A stretch of DNA of 17,273 nucleotides, from the NCBI GenBank assembly GCA_029865285.1, contig JAOUHE010000023.1, positions 1-17,273 on the forward strand, given 5' to 3'. The position numbers and the translations under genes are program-made. The notes under the pieces were generated by a model that was not told where the DNA came from, did not search any database, and saw only the letters and a program-made list of their open reading frames with translations. Below are positions 1-6,147 of this stretch, piece by piece; the stretch's first letter is position 1, and each line of letters opens with the position of its first letter. Origin of the DNA: Chloroflexota bacterium. Lineage in GTDB: Bacteria > Chloroflexota > Limnocylindria > QHBO01.

Positions 1-287
1 GAGAGCACCGGCGAGGCGCCCAAGCCCCGCCGCTCTCGTTCGGCCAGGCCGAAGGGCTCGGCCGAGCCGGCCCCGTCGGCCGACGCGACCGCCGAGGCGG
101 CTGCCGAGAGCACCAGCGAGGCGCCCAAGCCCCGCCGCTCTCGTTCGGCCAGGCCGAAGGCCGCTGCCGACGCTCCCGCCAAGTCGGCTGCCGAGAGCAT
201 CAGCGAGGCGCCCAAGCCCCGCCGCTCTCGTTCGGCCAGGCCGAAGGGCTCGGCCGAGCCGGCCCCGTCGGCCGACGCGACCGCCGA
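1..287 (+). repeat. Imperfect tandem repeat, three 54-bp cores within the tail coding region
   Basis: Nearly identical 54-bp cores lie at 1-54, 106-159 and 193-246, differing mainly at one or two codons (ACC GGC, ACC AGC, ATC AGC). The spacer after core 1 (55-95) recurs almost exactly after core 3 (247-287), while core 2 has a shorter, different spacer. Unit lengths are 105 and 87 bp, both multiples of three, so copy-number change would keep the frame. The near-identity at the DNA level indicates recent duplication. Confidence 0.9.
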
Positions 288-339
288 CGGTGAGGAAGGC
301 ATCTGGCAGCGCTTCCGCTCGGGTCGCAAGACCCCTTAG
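1..339 (+). CDS. C-terminal repetitive tail of an unknown protein (5' end outside window)
   Basis: Frame 1 is open from the window edge to a TAG at 337-339, so this is the last 112 residues of a longer protein. The tail is low complexity, rich in Ala, Pro, Ser, Glu, Lys and Arg, and carries three copies of a basic block (EAPKPRRSRSARPK) separated by acidic Ala/Pro spacers (GSAEPAPSADATA). It ends in a less repetitive, basic segment (GIWQRFRSGRKTP). Such basic-acidic tails are seen on nucleic-acid-binding or ribosome-associated proteins of high-GC bacteria, but no domain is visible here and I cannot name the protein. The reading frame, the repeat period being a multiple of three, and the hairpin just after the stop support that it is real. 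Role: unknown. Confidence 0.75.
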   Translation, partial: ESTGEAPKPRRSRSARPKGSAEPAPSADATAEAAAESTSEAPKPRRSRSARPKAAADAPAKSAAESISEAPKPRRSRSARPKGSAEPAPSADATADGEEGIWQRFRSGRKTP

Positions 340-357
340 GCGATCCACCCCTGCAGC

Positions 358-387
358 GACGAAGCCGGCCCAAGGGCCGGCTTCGTC
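358..387. terminator. Terminator-like hairpin between convergent genes
   Basis: A perfect 13-bp inverted repeat (358-370 with 375-387) encloses a CAAG tetraloop. It sits 18 bp after the stop of the repetitive-tail gene and 18 bp beyond the stop of the convergent YtxH-type gene, so it could serve both. There is no clear T-run on either side, so a strictly Rho-independent mechanism is not certain; the position and stem strength are the main evidence. Confidence 0.75.
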
Positions 388-405
388 ATGTTCACCCGGA
401 CGCCG

Positions 406-1119
406 CTAGTTTGCCGACTCGGCCTCGAGGGTCTCCGTTTCGGCAACTGGAGGGCGCCGCGTTGCCCGGCGAGGTGCCGGCGCATCGACCGGTGCCGGCC
501 CGTCCGCCTCCCCCGGAGCCTCGGCTTCCGAGGTGGCTCGCGGGAAGATCGGCATCCACTCGGCAGCAGTGACCGCCTCGCGGGCGCGGCTTGCCGCTTC
601 GCGAGCTCGAACCGTGGCGTCGCGCGCGGAGACGGCAAGGTCGTCACGGATCTGACGACCCGCCTTGGGTGCGGTCAGCATCGCCGCGATGACGCCCGCT
701 GCAGCCCCGACCAGCAGCCCGAGGAAGAACGTGCCCCAGTGGCGACGCTCCTCCGTGGCCTTCGTCGGCGCCAAATCGGCAGCGAACCTTCGAGCGATGG
801 GAACGGTCGCGCCGGCCGCACCAAGCGCGGCGATGCGGCTCTTCCAGATGCGGCTGATCCCCGGCTGAAGATCCTTTCGCCAGGCGCGGCTGCCCCATCG
901 AAGGGCCTTTCGGCCGGCCTCGTTGACCTGCTCGGTCGCCTCCTGGCGGATGGGGGCGGAGTCTCGCCAGGCCTCGCCGGCCCGTACCGAGGCTGCCTCG
1001 GCTGCCTCGGTGACTGATGCAACGAACTCGCGGGCCCGTTCAGCGATCTGCTCCTGCAGCTGCGGGTCCAGCATCTTGTCGACCAATGAGCGTACCGTCG
1101 GTGGTACCTGATCGGCCAT
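406..1119 (-). CDS. YtxH domain-containing membrane protein
   Basis: A 237-aa protein. Residues about 128-160 match the YtxH pattern: one hydrophobic segment (FFLGLLVGAAAGVIAAMLTA, about 131-150) followed at once by PKAG and a charged helix. The N-terminal half is a long Ala/Glu/Arg-rich amphipathic helix region. After the membrane segment come Ala/Arg/Glu helical stretches and an acidic Pro/Ala-rich tail. YtxH proteins are small membrane proteins linked to general stress in Firmicutes; here the role is unproven. The start is the ATG at 1119 because a strong AAGGAGGT (1126-1133 on this strand) lies 6-7 bases upstream. The other in-frame ATG at 1125 is too close to that site, and the longer frame to 1266 overruns the likely promoter. 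It is convergent with the tail gene and divergent from holB. Confidence 0.85.
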   Translation of the reverse strand: MADQVPPTVRSLVDKMLDPQLQEQIAERAREFVASVTEAAEAASVRAGEAWRDSAPIRQEATEQVNEAGRKALRWGSRAWRKDLQPGISRIWKSRIAALGAAGATVPIARRFAADLAPTKATEERRHWGTFFLGLLVGAAAGVIAAMLTAPKAGRQIRDDLAVSARDATVRAREAASRAREAVTAAEWMPIFPRATSEAEAPGEADGPAPVDAPAPRRATRRPPVAETETLEAESAN

Positions 1120-1160
1120 GTGCATACCTCCTTGCTTCTCAGGTCTGGGGCGGTCCCTGA

Positions 1161-1166
1161 AGTATG
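1161..1166 (-). promoter_or_regulatory. Putative -10 (CATACT) for the YtxH gene
   Basis: On the minus strand CATACT matches 4 of 6 bases of TATAAT and would give a leader of about 35 nt that contains the strong Shine-Dalgarno at 1126-1133. No convincing -35 is seen. It contrasts with the leaderless-type spacing seen at several other genes here. Confidence 0.35.
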
Positions 1167-1266
1167 ACACTCGCACTGGCGCCCCGCCGAATCGCCTTCC
1201 CGATCTGGCGGGTCCGGTTGCCGGCCGGCCGCTGCGGTGACGAGCCCGGACGATCCGGCGGAGCAT

Positions 1267-1297
1267 CCCGAATCGTGACCATGTGCCGTGATTCGGG
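1267..1297. promoter_or_regulatory. Operator-like inverted repeat upstream of holB
   Basis: An 8-bp perfect inverted repeat (1267-1274 and 1290-1297) with a 15-bp spacer lies in the divergent spacer between the YtxH gene and holB, about 31 bp upstream of the holB -10. Half-site spacing of about two helical turns is compatible with a dimeric regulator. No regulator gene is adjacent, so this is only a candidate. Confidence 0.3.
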
Positions 1298-1327
1298 CCT
1301 TAGCCGCGCCTTAGCGGAGCGGCTGCC

Positions 1328-1333
1328 TATACT
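1328..1333 (+). promoter_or_regulatory. -10 element TATACT of the holB operon, leaderless spacing
   Basis: TATACT matches 5 of 6 consensus bases. With the usual -7 position at 1333 the transcript would begin at 1340, which is the G of the GTG start codon. There is no Shine-Dalgarno. This predicts a leaderless mRNA. No good -35 is visible. Confidence 0.65.
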
Positions 1334-1339
1334 CGGGCG

Positions 1340-2452
1340 GTGACCTCCGGCCAGCACGATTCGGGCTTCCTGAGCCTTGGGCAGGCGACCGCCCGGACGA
1401 TCGCGCTGCGCTCCGCTGCGGCCGGCCGGCTGCAGCGGACGCTCCTGGTGCACGGCCCTGCCGGCGCCGGGAAGGGCGCTTTCGTCGATGATCTCCTGGC
1501 GCTCCTCTTCTGCACGGAGGCGCGCGTCGCCGATCGCCCGTGCAATGCCTGCCGTGGCTGCCGCGACGCCCGGGCGCGAGCGCATCCCGACCTGGTGATC
1601 GGCTCCCCGGAGGGCTGGCGAGAGGACCGCTCCACCGGGGAGAGCATCGTGGCCGTCGCGCGTCGCTGGCTGCTCGAGTCCGCGGGGGCGCCCATCGCGA
1701 GCGAGCGTCGCGTGGCGCTGATCGACGGGGTGGATCGCGCCAGCGAGCAGACGCAGAACGTACTGCTCAAGGCCCTGGAGGAGCCGAACGGTCGCCAGAT
1801 GTTCATCCTGGTGGCCAACGACCCATCGCGTCTGCTGCCGACCATCCGATCGCGCTGCCAGGCCCTGCGGATCGGGGCGGTCCCGCGAGCCGAGCTGGTG
1901 GAGTGGCTCATCGCACACGAGCGTGTCCCCGCCGACGACGCGGACGCCCTCTCACGCCTGGCGGAAGGGATGGCCGGTACCGCGATCGGGTTCGCCCGCG
2001 AGCCGGCGCGGGTCGAATGGCGACGACGCACGCAGCGGGAACTGCTGACGCTGCTCGAGCGCGGCCTGGCCGATCGATTCGCATCGGTCCGAGACCTGAT
2101 CGACGAGGGCACTCGCCAGGCGGCTCCGGCGGCCGAATCGAGAGACGATGCGGTCGAGGGGGAGGCCGTGCGCACGCCGGCGGGGGCGCAGCGGCAGGCG
2201 GCCCTGCTCATCTTGGACGCCTGGCTGGGGCTGGCGCGTGATCTGATCGTCTCCGCGGCCGACCGACCGGACATGGCGCCGACGACGGCCCTGCTACCCG
2301 AAAGCGGCGCGCTCGCCGCGCGGCTCGATGCCGCGCAACTGCGCCGCTTCATCGCGCTTCTTGAACGGATCCGTGAGGGACTGGTGCAGAACGCCGCACC
2401 GCGCCTCGCCATGGAGGTCGCCATGCTCTCCTGGCCTCGCCTGAATCCGTGA
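1340..2452 (+). CDS. holB: DNA polymerase III subunit delta' (clamp-loader ATPase-like)
   Basis: A 370-aa AAA+ clamp-loader subunit. Visible in order: P-loop GPAGAGKG (39-46); a four-cysteine zinc module with C58, C68, C71 and C74 (CNACRGC); a Walker-B-like VALIDGVD (125-132); the LLKALEEP box (142-149); and the SRC motif (171-173) that acts in trans on a neighbouring ATPase. The C-terminal part is helical and poorly conserved, as usual for delta'. The subunit belongs to the complex that loads the beta clamp at the replication fork. The P-loop looks intact, whereas E. coli HolB has a degenerate one, so a gamma/tau-like ATPase cannot be wholly excluded; the length and absence of a tau-type tail favour delta'. 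It starts at a GTG predicted to be leaderless, and its TGA overlaps the next GTG by 4 bases. The usual partner tmk is not upstream. Confidence 0.88.
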   Translation: MTSGQHDSGFLSLGQATARTIALRSAAAGRLQRTLLVHGPAGAGKGAFVDDLLALLFCTEARVADRPCNACRGCRDARARAHPDLVIGSPEGWREDRSTGESIVAVARRWLLESAGAPIASERRVALIDGVDRASEQTQNVLLKALEEPNGRQMFILVANDPSRLLPTIRSRCQALRIGAVPRAELVEWLIAHERVPADDADALSRLAEGMAGTAIGFAREPARVEWRRRTQRELLTLLERGLADRFASVRDLIDEGTRQAAPAAESRDDAVEGEAVRTPAGAQRQAALLILDAWLGLARDLIVSAADRPDMAPTTALLPESGALAARLDAAQLRRFIALLERIREGLVQNAAPRLAMEVAMLSWPRLNP

Positions 2453-2757
2453 GCGCTCCGAATCTCGATCCGGCAGACCGACAGCGGCTCTCCGCCCTCG
2501 TCACCGGTCGCGTCCAGGGGGTCGGCTTCCGATGGTGGGTGCGCACGGCGGCCGGCCGGCTGTCGCTCACCGGGTGGGTAGCGAATCGTGACGACGAACG
2601 GAGCGTGGAACTCGTCGCCGAGGGGACCCCGGCCGCCCTGGCGGAGCTCGAGCGGCTGCTGCGCGAGGGGCCTCCCGGCGCGGTCGTGGATGCCGTGGAG
2701 GTGACCCGCGGCCCCGCCTCGGGAAGCTACGCGCGCTTCGAGATCACCCGGTCGTGA
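2449..2757 (+). CDS. acyP: Acylphosphatase
   Basis: A 102-aa protein of typical family size (about 90-100) with the signature GRVQGVGFR (20-28) and GWVANRDD (42-49). R28 corresponds to the phosphate-binding arginine and N46 to the catalytic asparagine of acylphosphatases, which hydrolyse acyl phosphates such as 1,3-bisphosphoglycerate or carbamoyl phosphate in the cytoplasm. The usual DG after the asparagine motif is DD-E here, a small departure. A short N-terminal extension of about 12 residues precedes the first strand. The GTG start overlaps the holB stop (GTGA, 2449-2452) and its own stop overlaps the next start in the same way (2754-2757). This indicates translational coupling in one operon. 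Confidence 0.92.
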   Translation: MSAPNLDPADRQRLSALVTGRVQGVGFRWWVRTAAGRLSLTGWVANRDDERSVELVAEGTPAALAELERLLREGPPGAVVDAVEVTRGPASGSYARFEITRS

Positions 2758-3128
2758 ACTGGCGTGCGCTCGGCTGCGGCCTGCTGGCGGCGATCGTCTT
2801 CGTGGCGATAGGCCTGCTCGGCATGTCGATGGCCTTCAGCCGCCTGCAGGGTTGCCCAGATCGCCTGCAGTGGGGCGATGCTGCCTACCTGACCGTCGGC
2901 GATCCCACCGAGGAGCCGGCGTTCGCCGACGGTGGTGAGCCGGTCGAGATCGGCTCCACCTTCTTCGGTCTCACCAGCCGTCGCGTCTGGGGACCCCCGG
3001 GCAGCGTTCCGATGGCGAGCGTCCCGTCCGGATCGGTCTTCGAGCGACCCCAGGCGATCATCCTCGACTGCGACGACGGCACCTTCCAGGAGTACCGCGG
3101 CGAGCTGTCGTCGGGTGGTTCTCCCTAG
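2754..3128 (+). CDS. Small membrane-anchored protein of unknown function
   Basis: A 124-aa protein with one N-terminal hydrophobic segment (about 7-26, CGLLAAIVFVAIGLLGMSM) and a roughly 95-residue domain that should lie outside the cytoplasm. The domain has only two further cysteines, C34 and C106, which could form a disulfide. I recognise no family. GTG start in a GTGA overlap with the acylphosphatase stop makes it the third gene of the holB operon. Its TAG stop shares a CTAG (3125-3128) with the stop of the convergent dNTPase gene. Codon use (high GC at third positions) matches its neighbours. Confidence 0.75.
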   Translation: MNWRALGCGLLAAIVFVAIGLLGMSMAFSRLQGCPDRLQWGDAAYLTVGDPTEEPAFADGGEPVEIGSTFFGLTSRRVWGPPGSVPMASVPSGSVFERPQAIILDCDDGTFQEYRGELSSGGSP

Positions 3129-4117
3129 GGGGTCAGCCCGATGCGGTCCCGCGTGGCGAGCGCGTATCGATCGGTCATCCCGGCGACGTAGTCGGCGACC
3201 TGCACCACGAGCGGTGCGTCGTGCTCGCGGTAGCTGTCCGGCAGCTGATCGGGGTGCTGGAGGTGGTGATCCATCAGGCCCCGCAGCGTGGCGATCGCCG
3301 AACGCTGCTCGCGCAGCAGGACCGGATCGAGGTAGACACGCTCGAACATGAAGTCGCGCAGCTGGTGCATCACGGCCAGCGTCCGGTCGTCCATCTGCAC
3401 CGTCCCGACCGCCACCGAGTGGTCGATCACCGCCTCGATCATCTCGCCGACCCAGCCGCGGCCCGGCGCGCCGAAGCGCTCGAGCACCGGTCGGGGGAAC
3501 GAGTCGGGCGCCAGGACTCCGGCGCGGATGGCGTCCAGCGCGTCGTGGGAGAGGTACGCGATGCGATCCGCGTACCGGACGCAGTGCGCCTCGGGCGTCG
3601 CAGGTGGCGGGTCGATCTTCCAGGAGTGGGCGCGGATCCCGTCGCGCACCTCCCAGGTCAGGTTGAGATCCTCGAGGACCTCGTAGATCCGGACGCTCTG
3701 GGCGGCGTGGTGCCAGCCATCGGGCGAGAAGTACGGCGACAGGGCCTCTTCCCCGGTGTGGCCGAAGGGGGTGTGCCCCACGTCGTGACCGAGCGCGATC
3801 GCCTCGGCCAGCGGTTCATTGAGCGAGAGGCCGCGCGCCAGCCCGCGGGCGATCTGCGCCACCTGCAGCGTGTGGGTCAGCCGGGTCACGAAATGGTCGC
3901 CCTCGGGATTGAGGAAGACCTGGGTCTTGTGCTTCAGCCGTCGGAACGCCTTGGAGTGGATGATCCGATCGCGATCGCGCTCGAATGGGGTGCGGTACCG
4001 GTCCGGCTCCTCCTCGCGCATTCGGCCACGGCTCCGCGTCGAGCGTGTCGCGGCGGGCGAGAGGCGTGTCTCATCGGCCTCGCGGTCGGCCCGCTCGTAG
4101 CGAATGAGGTCGGACAT
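3125..4117 (-). CDS. dgt: Deoxyguanosinetriphosphate triphosphohydrolase-like protein (HD domain)
   Basis: A 330-aa protein, the length usual for bacterial dGTPase-like proteins. It has the N-terminal hallmark YRTPFERDRDRIIHSKAFRRL (41-61), then KTQVF, then the HD metal site: H82 in RLTHT, H111-D112 in LGHDVGH with TPFGH, and a later aspartate in RYADRIAYLSHD. These enzymes remove inorganic triphosphate from dNTPs to give nucleosides and thereby adjust dNTP pools; it lies next to a clamp-loader gene, which may be coincidence. Start at ATG 4117: the frame runs further upstream but there crosses the divergent promoter and the start of the exporter gene. No Shine-Dalgarno; a CATCAT at 4124-4129 is placed so that transcription would begin on the ATG. 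Residues 18-36 are a low-complexity Arg/Ser linker. Confidence 0.92.
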   Translation of the reverse strand: MSDLIRYERADREADETRLSPAATRSTRSRGRMREEEPDRYRTPFERDRDRIIHSKAFRRLKHKTQVFLNPEGDHFVTRLTHTLQVAQIARGLARGLSLNEPLAEAIALGHDVGHTPFGHTGEEALSPYFSPDGWHHAAQSVRIYEVLEDLNLTWEVRDGIRAHSWKIDPPPATPEAHCVRYADRIAYLSHDALDAIRAGVLAPDSFPRPVLERFGAPGRGWVGEMIEAVIDHSVAVGTVQMDDRTLAVMHQLRDFMFERVYLDPVLLREQRSAIATLRGLMDHHLQHPDQLPDSYREHDAPLVVQVADYVAGMTDRYALATRDRIGLTP

Positions 4118-4123
4118 GGACCG

Positions 4124-4161
4124 ATGATGACCGATGCCGCCGGTTCCGCGGGCCGTATCAT
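4124..4161. promoter_or_regulatory. Divergent promoter region between dgt and the MFS gene
   Basis: On the minus strand CATCAT (4124-4129) is positioned for a transcript start at 4117, the A of the dgt ATG. On the plus strand TATCAT (4156-4161) predicts a start near 4168, three bases before an ATG at 4171. The two -10s are 26 bp apart with no evident -35 on either strand. Confidence 0.45.
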
Positions 4162-4170
4162 CGGGCAGCC

Positions 4171-4191
4171 ATGATCTCCCGCCGACCGTGA
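4171..4191 (+). CDS. Possible 6-codon leader minicistron upstream of the MFS gene
   Basis: ATG at 4171 opens a six-codon frame (MISRRP) whose TGA (4189-4191) overlaps the GTG start of the exporter gene by 3 bases. It begins about 3 nt after the start predicted from TATCAT (4156-4161). As the exporter GTG has no Shine-Dalgarno, ribosomes could load on the leaderless ATG and restart at the GTG. The frame is too short for codon statistics, so it could be chance. Confidence 0.3.
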   Translation: MISRRP

Positions 4192-5465
4192 CCGGCCCCC
4201 TGCACCGCCTGCGGGAGAGCGCCGACGCCCTTTCGGAGCGCAATTTCCGGCTCCTCTGGCTGGGACAGACCGGCTCGACATTCGGTGACGGCCTGACCTT
4301 CGTGGCCATCGCCTTCGCGGTGATCGGCCTCGGCGGGTCGGCGACCGATCTCGGTCTTGTCTTCGCGGCGTACTCGCTGCCGAATGTCGTCTTCCTGCTG
4401 GCCGGCGGCGTGTGGGCCGATCGGCTCCCGCGCAACCTGGTGATGCTCACGAGCGACGGGATCCGGGCCGTCGTCCAGACCGGCTTCGCCTATCTGTTGT
4501 TCAGCGGTTCGGCCGAGATCTGGCACCTGATCGTGGTCGCCGCCCTGCACGGCACCAGCTCCGCGTTCTTCGTCCCCGCGGCGACCGGGCTCATGCCGCA
4601 GGTGGTGTCGCAGCCCCGACTGCAGCAGGCCAACGCGCTCATGGCCATCTCGCGGAGCCTGGCCTTCATCATCGGGCCGGCCGTGTCGGGGATCATCGTG
4701 GCGACCTTCGGGCCGGGCTGGGTGTTCGCCATCGACGCGGCAACGTACGTCCTCAGCCTCGTCACTCTCGCCGCCCTGCAGATCGATCGACAGGCCGCGG
4801 TGGCGGAGCGAGCCTCGTTCCTCTCCGAACTCGCCCACGGCTGGCGGGAGGTGCGCTCGCGCGACTGGCTCATCGCTTCCCTGCTGGCCTTCTCGCTGAG
4901 CAATATCGGGCTCGGCGCCTTCATGGTGCTCGGACCGCTGATCATCGACCGTGAGCTGGGCGGCGCGGCAGATTGGGGCCTCATCCTCACCGTTGGGTCG
5001 CTCGGTGCGCTGCTGGGTGGCGCGGTAGCTTTGCGCTGGAAACCCGGGCGGCCGCTGCTGGTCGGCTTTCTGGTGATGCTGGTGGGCGTCACCCGGACGC
5101 TGTCGCTCATCCCGCCGCTACCCGTGCTCGTGCTCGCACTCACCAGCCTGGGCACCATGATGGCAATCACCCTGTCGAACACGCTGTGGGAGACCGTGCT
5201 CCAGGAGCGCATTCCCCAGGGGTCCCTCTCGCGCGTGTCGTCCTACGACTGGATGGTGTCGCTCGTGTTCCAACCGGTTGCCTTCGCCCTCGTAGGGCCA
5301 CTCGCCGACGCGATCGGCGAGGCGCAGACACTGCTCATCGCGTCCGCCATCGTGGTGGCGGGCAACGCCGGGATCCTGATCCTCGTTCCGAGCGTGCGGC
5401 GCATGAAGCGGCTCGAGTTGGAAGACCCACCCTTGCCGGCCTCAGAGGCCGCGTCGATCCCGTGA
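4188..5465 (+). CDS. MFS transporter (EntS / MFS_3-like exporter)
   Basis: A 425-aa polytopic membrane protein of normal MFS length with about twelve hydrophobic segments in two halves. The start of helix 1, NFRLLWLGQTGSTFGDG (about 18-34), is typical of the EntS-like or transmembrane secretion effector branch. A motif-A relative, GGVWADRLPRN, lies between helices 2 and 3. Members export siderophores, drugs or other small molecules using the proton gradient; the substrate here is not predictable. Start chosen at GTG 4188, just before the amphipathic lead-in; the ATG at 4134 lies upstream of the -10 and would overlap the divergent promoter. A six-codon frame ending on this GTG may couple translation. 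It is a single gene, divergent from dgt and convergent with the next gene. Confidence 0.88.
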   Translation: MTGPLHRLRESADALSERNFRLLWLGQTGSTFGDGLTFVAIAFAVIGLGGSATDLGLVFAAYSLPNVVFLLAGGVWADRLPRNLVMLTSDGIRAVVQTGFAYLLFSGSAEIWHLIVVAALHGTSSAFFVPAATGLMPQVVSQPRLQQANALMAISRSLAFIIGPAVSGIIVATFGPGWVFAIDAATYVLSLVTLAALQIDRQAAVAERASFLSELAHGWREVRSRDWLIASLLAFSLSNIGLGAFMVLGPLIIDRELGGAADWGLILTVGSLGALLGGAVALRWKPGRPLLVGFLVMLVGVTRTLSLIPPLPVLVLALTSLGTMMAITLSNTLWETVLQERIPQGSLSRVSSYDWMVSLVFQPVAFALVGPLADAIGEAQTLLIASAIVVAGNAGILILVPSVRRMKRLELEDPPLPASEAASIP

Positions 5466-5484
5466 CTCGCCCGGCGCGTGGCGA

Positions 5485-5955
5485 TCAGGTCGATTGGTCG
5501 GCCCGTGTCAGGGGGACGAACTCGTCGACGCGCCGCAGGTTGACGATCACGACGTCGACCTGCTCATCGGGCCTGTCGTCACATGCGAAGGTGGCCTGCG
5601 TGAGCGGCAGGAAGCGTCGTGTCGCGCGGAGGATCGGATCGTCCTGCTCGCCGGGGCGGAGGTACGCGGTGCCCTCCACGCGAAACCGCCCCGCCCGGAT
5701 GAATACCTGGTGCTGGTTGCGGGGCACGCGCAGTTCCGGCGGGCTCACGTACGGTGGGGGAACAACGAGCACGGTCTCGTCCGGATAGACGTCGCTCCAC
5801 TCCGCGCCGTCGATGCCCGCGGGGAGGAATGAGAACGGCTCACCCGTCTGGAGGAGGTCAGTCATCCGCTGATCCGGCACGTGGATCCAGCCAGAGAGAT
5901 CCGCATCCTCGAGGATGAGGCGGATCGGCTCAAGACCGTCGCTCGTCGATTGCAT
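5485..5955 (-). CDS. Unknown protein with two related beta-rich halves (DUF6812-like)
   Basis: A 156-aa soluble protein without signal or membrane segment. The two halves look related: each has a strand motif (SGWIHVPDQ at 21-29; EGTAYLRPG at 94-102), a short helix (TDLLQTGEPFSFLP; DPILRATRRFLPL) and a closing hydrophobic strand (DETVLVVPP; DVVIVNLRRV). The second half resembles the DUF6812 kind of small domain (FLPLT followed by a strand ending in VN), recalled from memory and not checked. Function unknown. Start at ATG 5955, where a GGGAG lies about 9 bases upstream; the frame continues upstream without another better-placed start. It is convergent with the exporter and divergent from the amidase. 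Confidence 0.75.
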   Translation of the reverse strand: MQSTSDGLEPIRLILEDADLSGWIHVPDQRMTDLLQTGEPFSFLPAGIDGAEWSDVYPDETVLVVPPPYVSPPELRVPRNQHQVFIRAGRFRVEGTAYLRPGEQDDPILRATRRFLPLTQATFACDDRPDEQVDVVIVNLRRVDEFVPLTRADQST

Positions 5956-5983
5956 GGTGGTGCGCTCCCAGTTCTGGCCACCG

Positions 5984-5989
5984 ACCTTA
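5984..5989 (-). promoter_or_regulatory. Putative -10 (TAAGGT) of the duplicated-domain gene
   Basis: On the minus strand TAAGGT lies 28 bases upstream of the ATG at 5955, giving a predicted leader of about 22 nt that includes the GGGAG. Only a weak match; no -35 recognised. The rest of the 190-bp divergent spacer (5956-6147) shows no clear promoter for the amidase gene. Confidence 0.25.
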
Positions 5990-6147
5990 CCGCCGCGCCG
6001 GGCGGTTGCCATCCCACTCAATGGTCGCCTCATGCCGTTGGTCGGGCCGTCCGATCGTACTGGGCAGACTGGGTGAGGGCGCATCTGCTTCGGCGGCGCT
6101 ACGGTGGGTTACACCCGGAATCCCGTCGTGCGAGGTCGATCAGGCAG

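Noticed and set aside
1..287. CRISPR-like array
   Set aside because: Repeats are in frame, spacers recur and the repeat is translated; this is a protein repeat.
388..1017. Long plus-strand open frame over the YtxH gene
   Set aside because: Arg/Gly-rich shadow of the minus-strand gene in GC-rich DNA; no start signal or recognisable domain.
1327..2424. 365-codon minus-strand frame opposite holB
   Set aside because: Composition is Ser/Arg/Ala-rich as expected for antisense of a GC-rich gene; holB motifs on the other strand are clear.
3221..4174. 317-codon plus-strand frame opposite dgt
   Set aside because: His/Val/Arg-rich antisense shadow; the dGTPase HD motifs on the minus strand are decisive.
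5881..6147. 89-residue N-terminal extension of the amidase
   Set aside because: It overlaps the divergent gene and its promoter; the signal peptide starts at ATG 6148.
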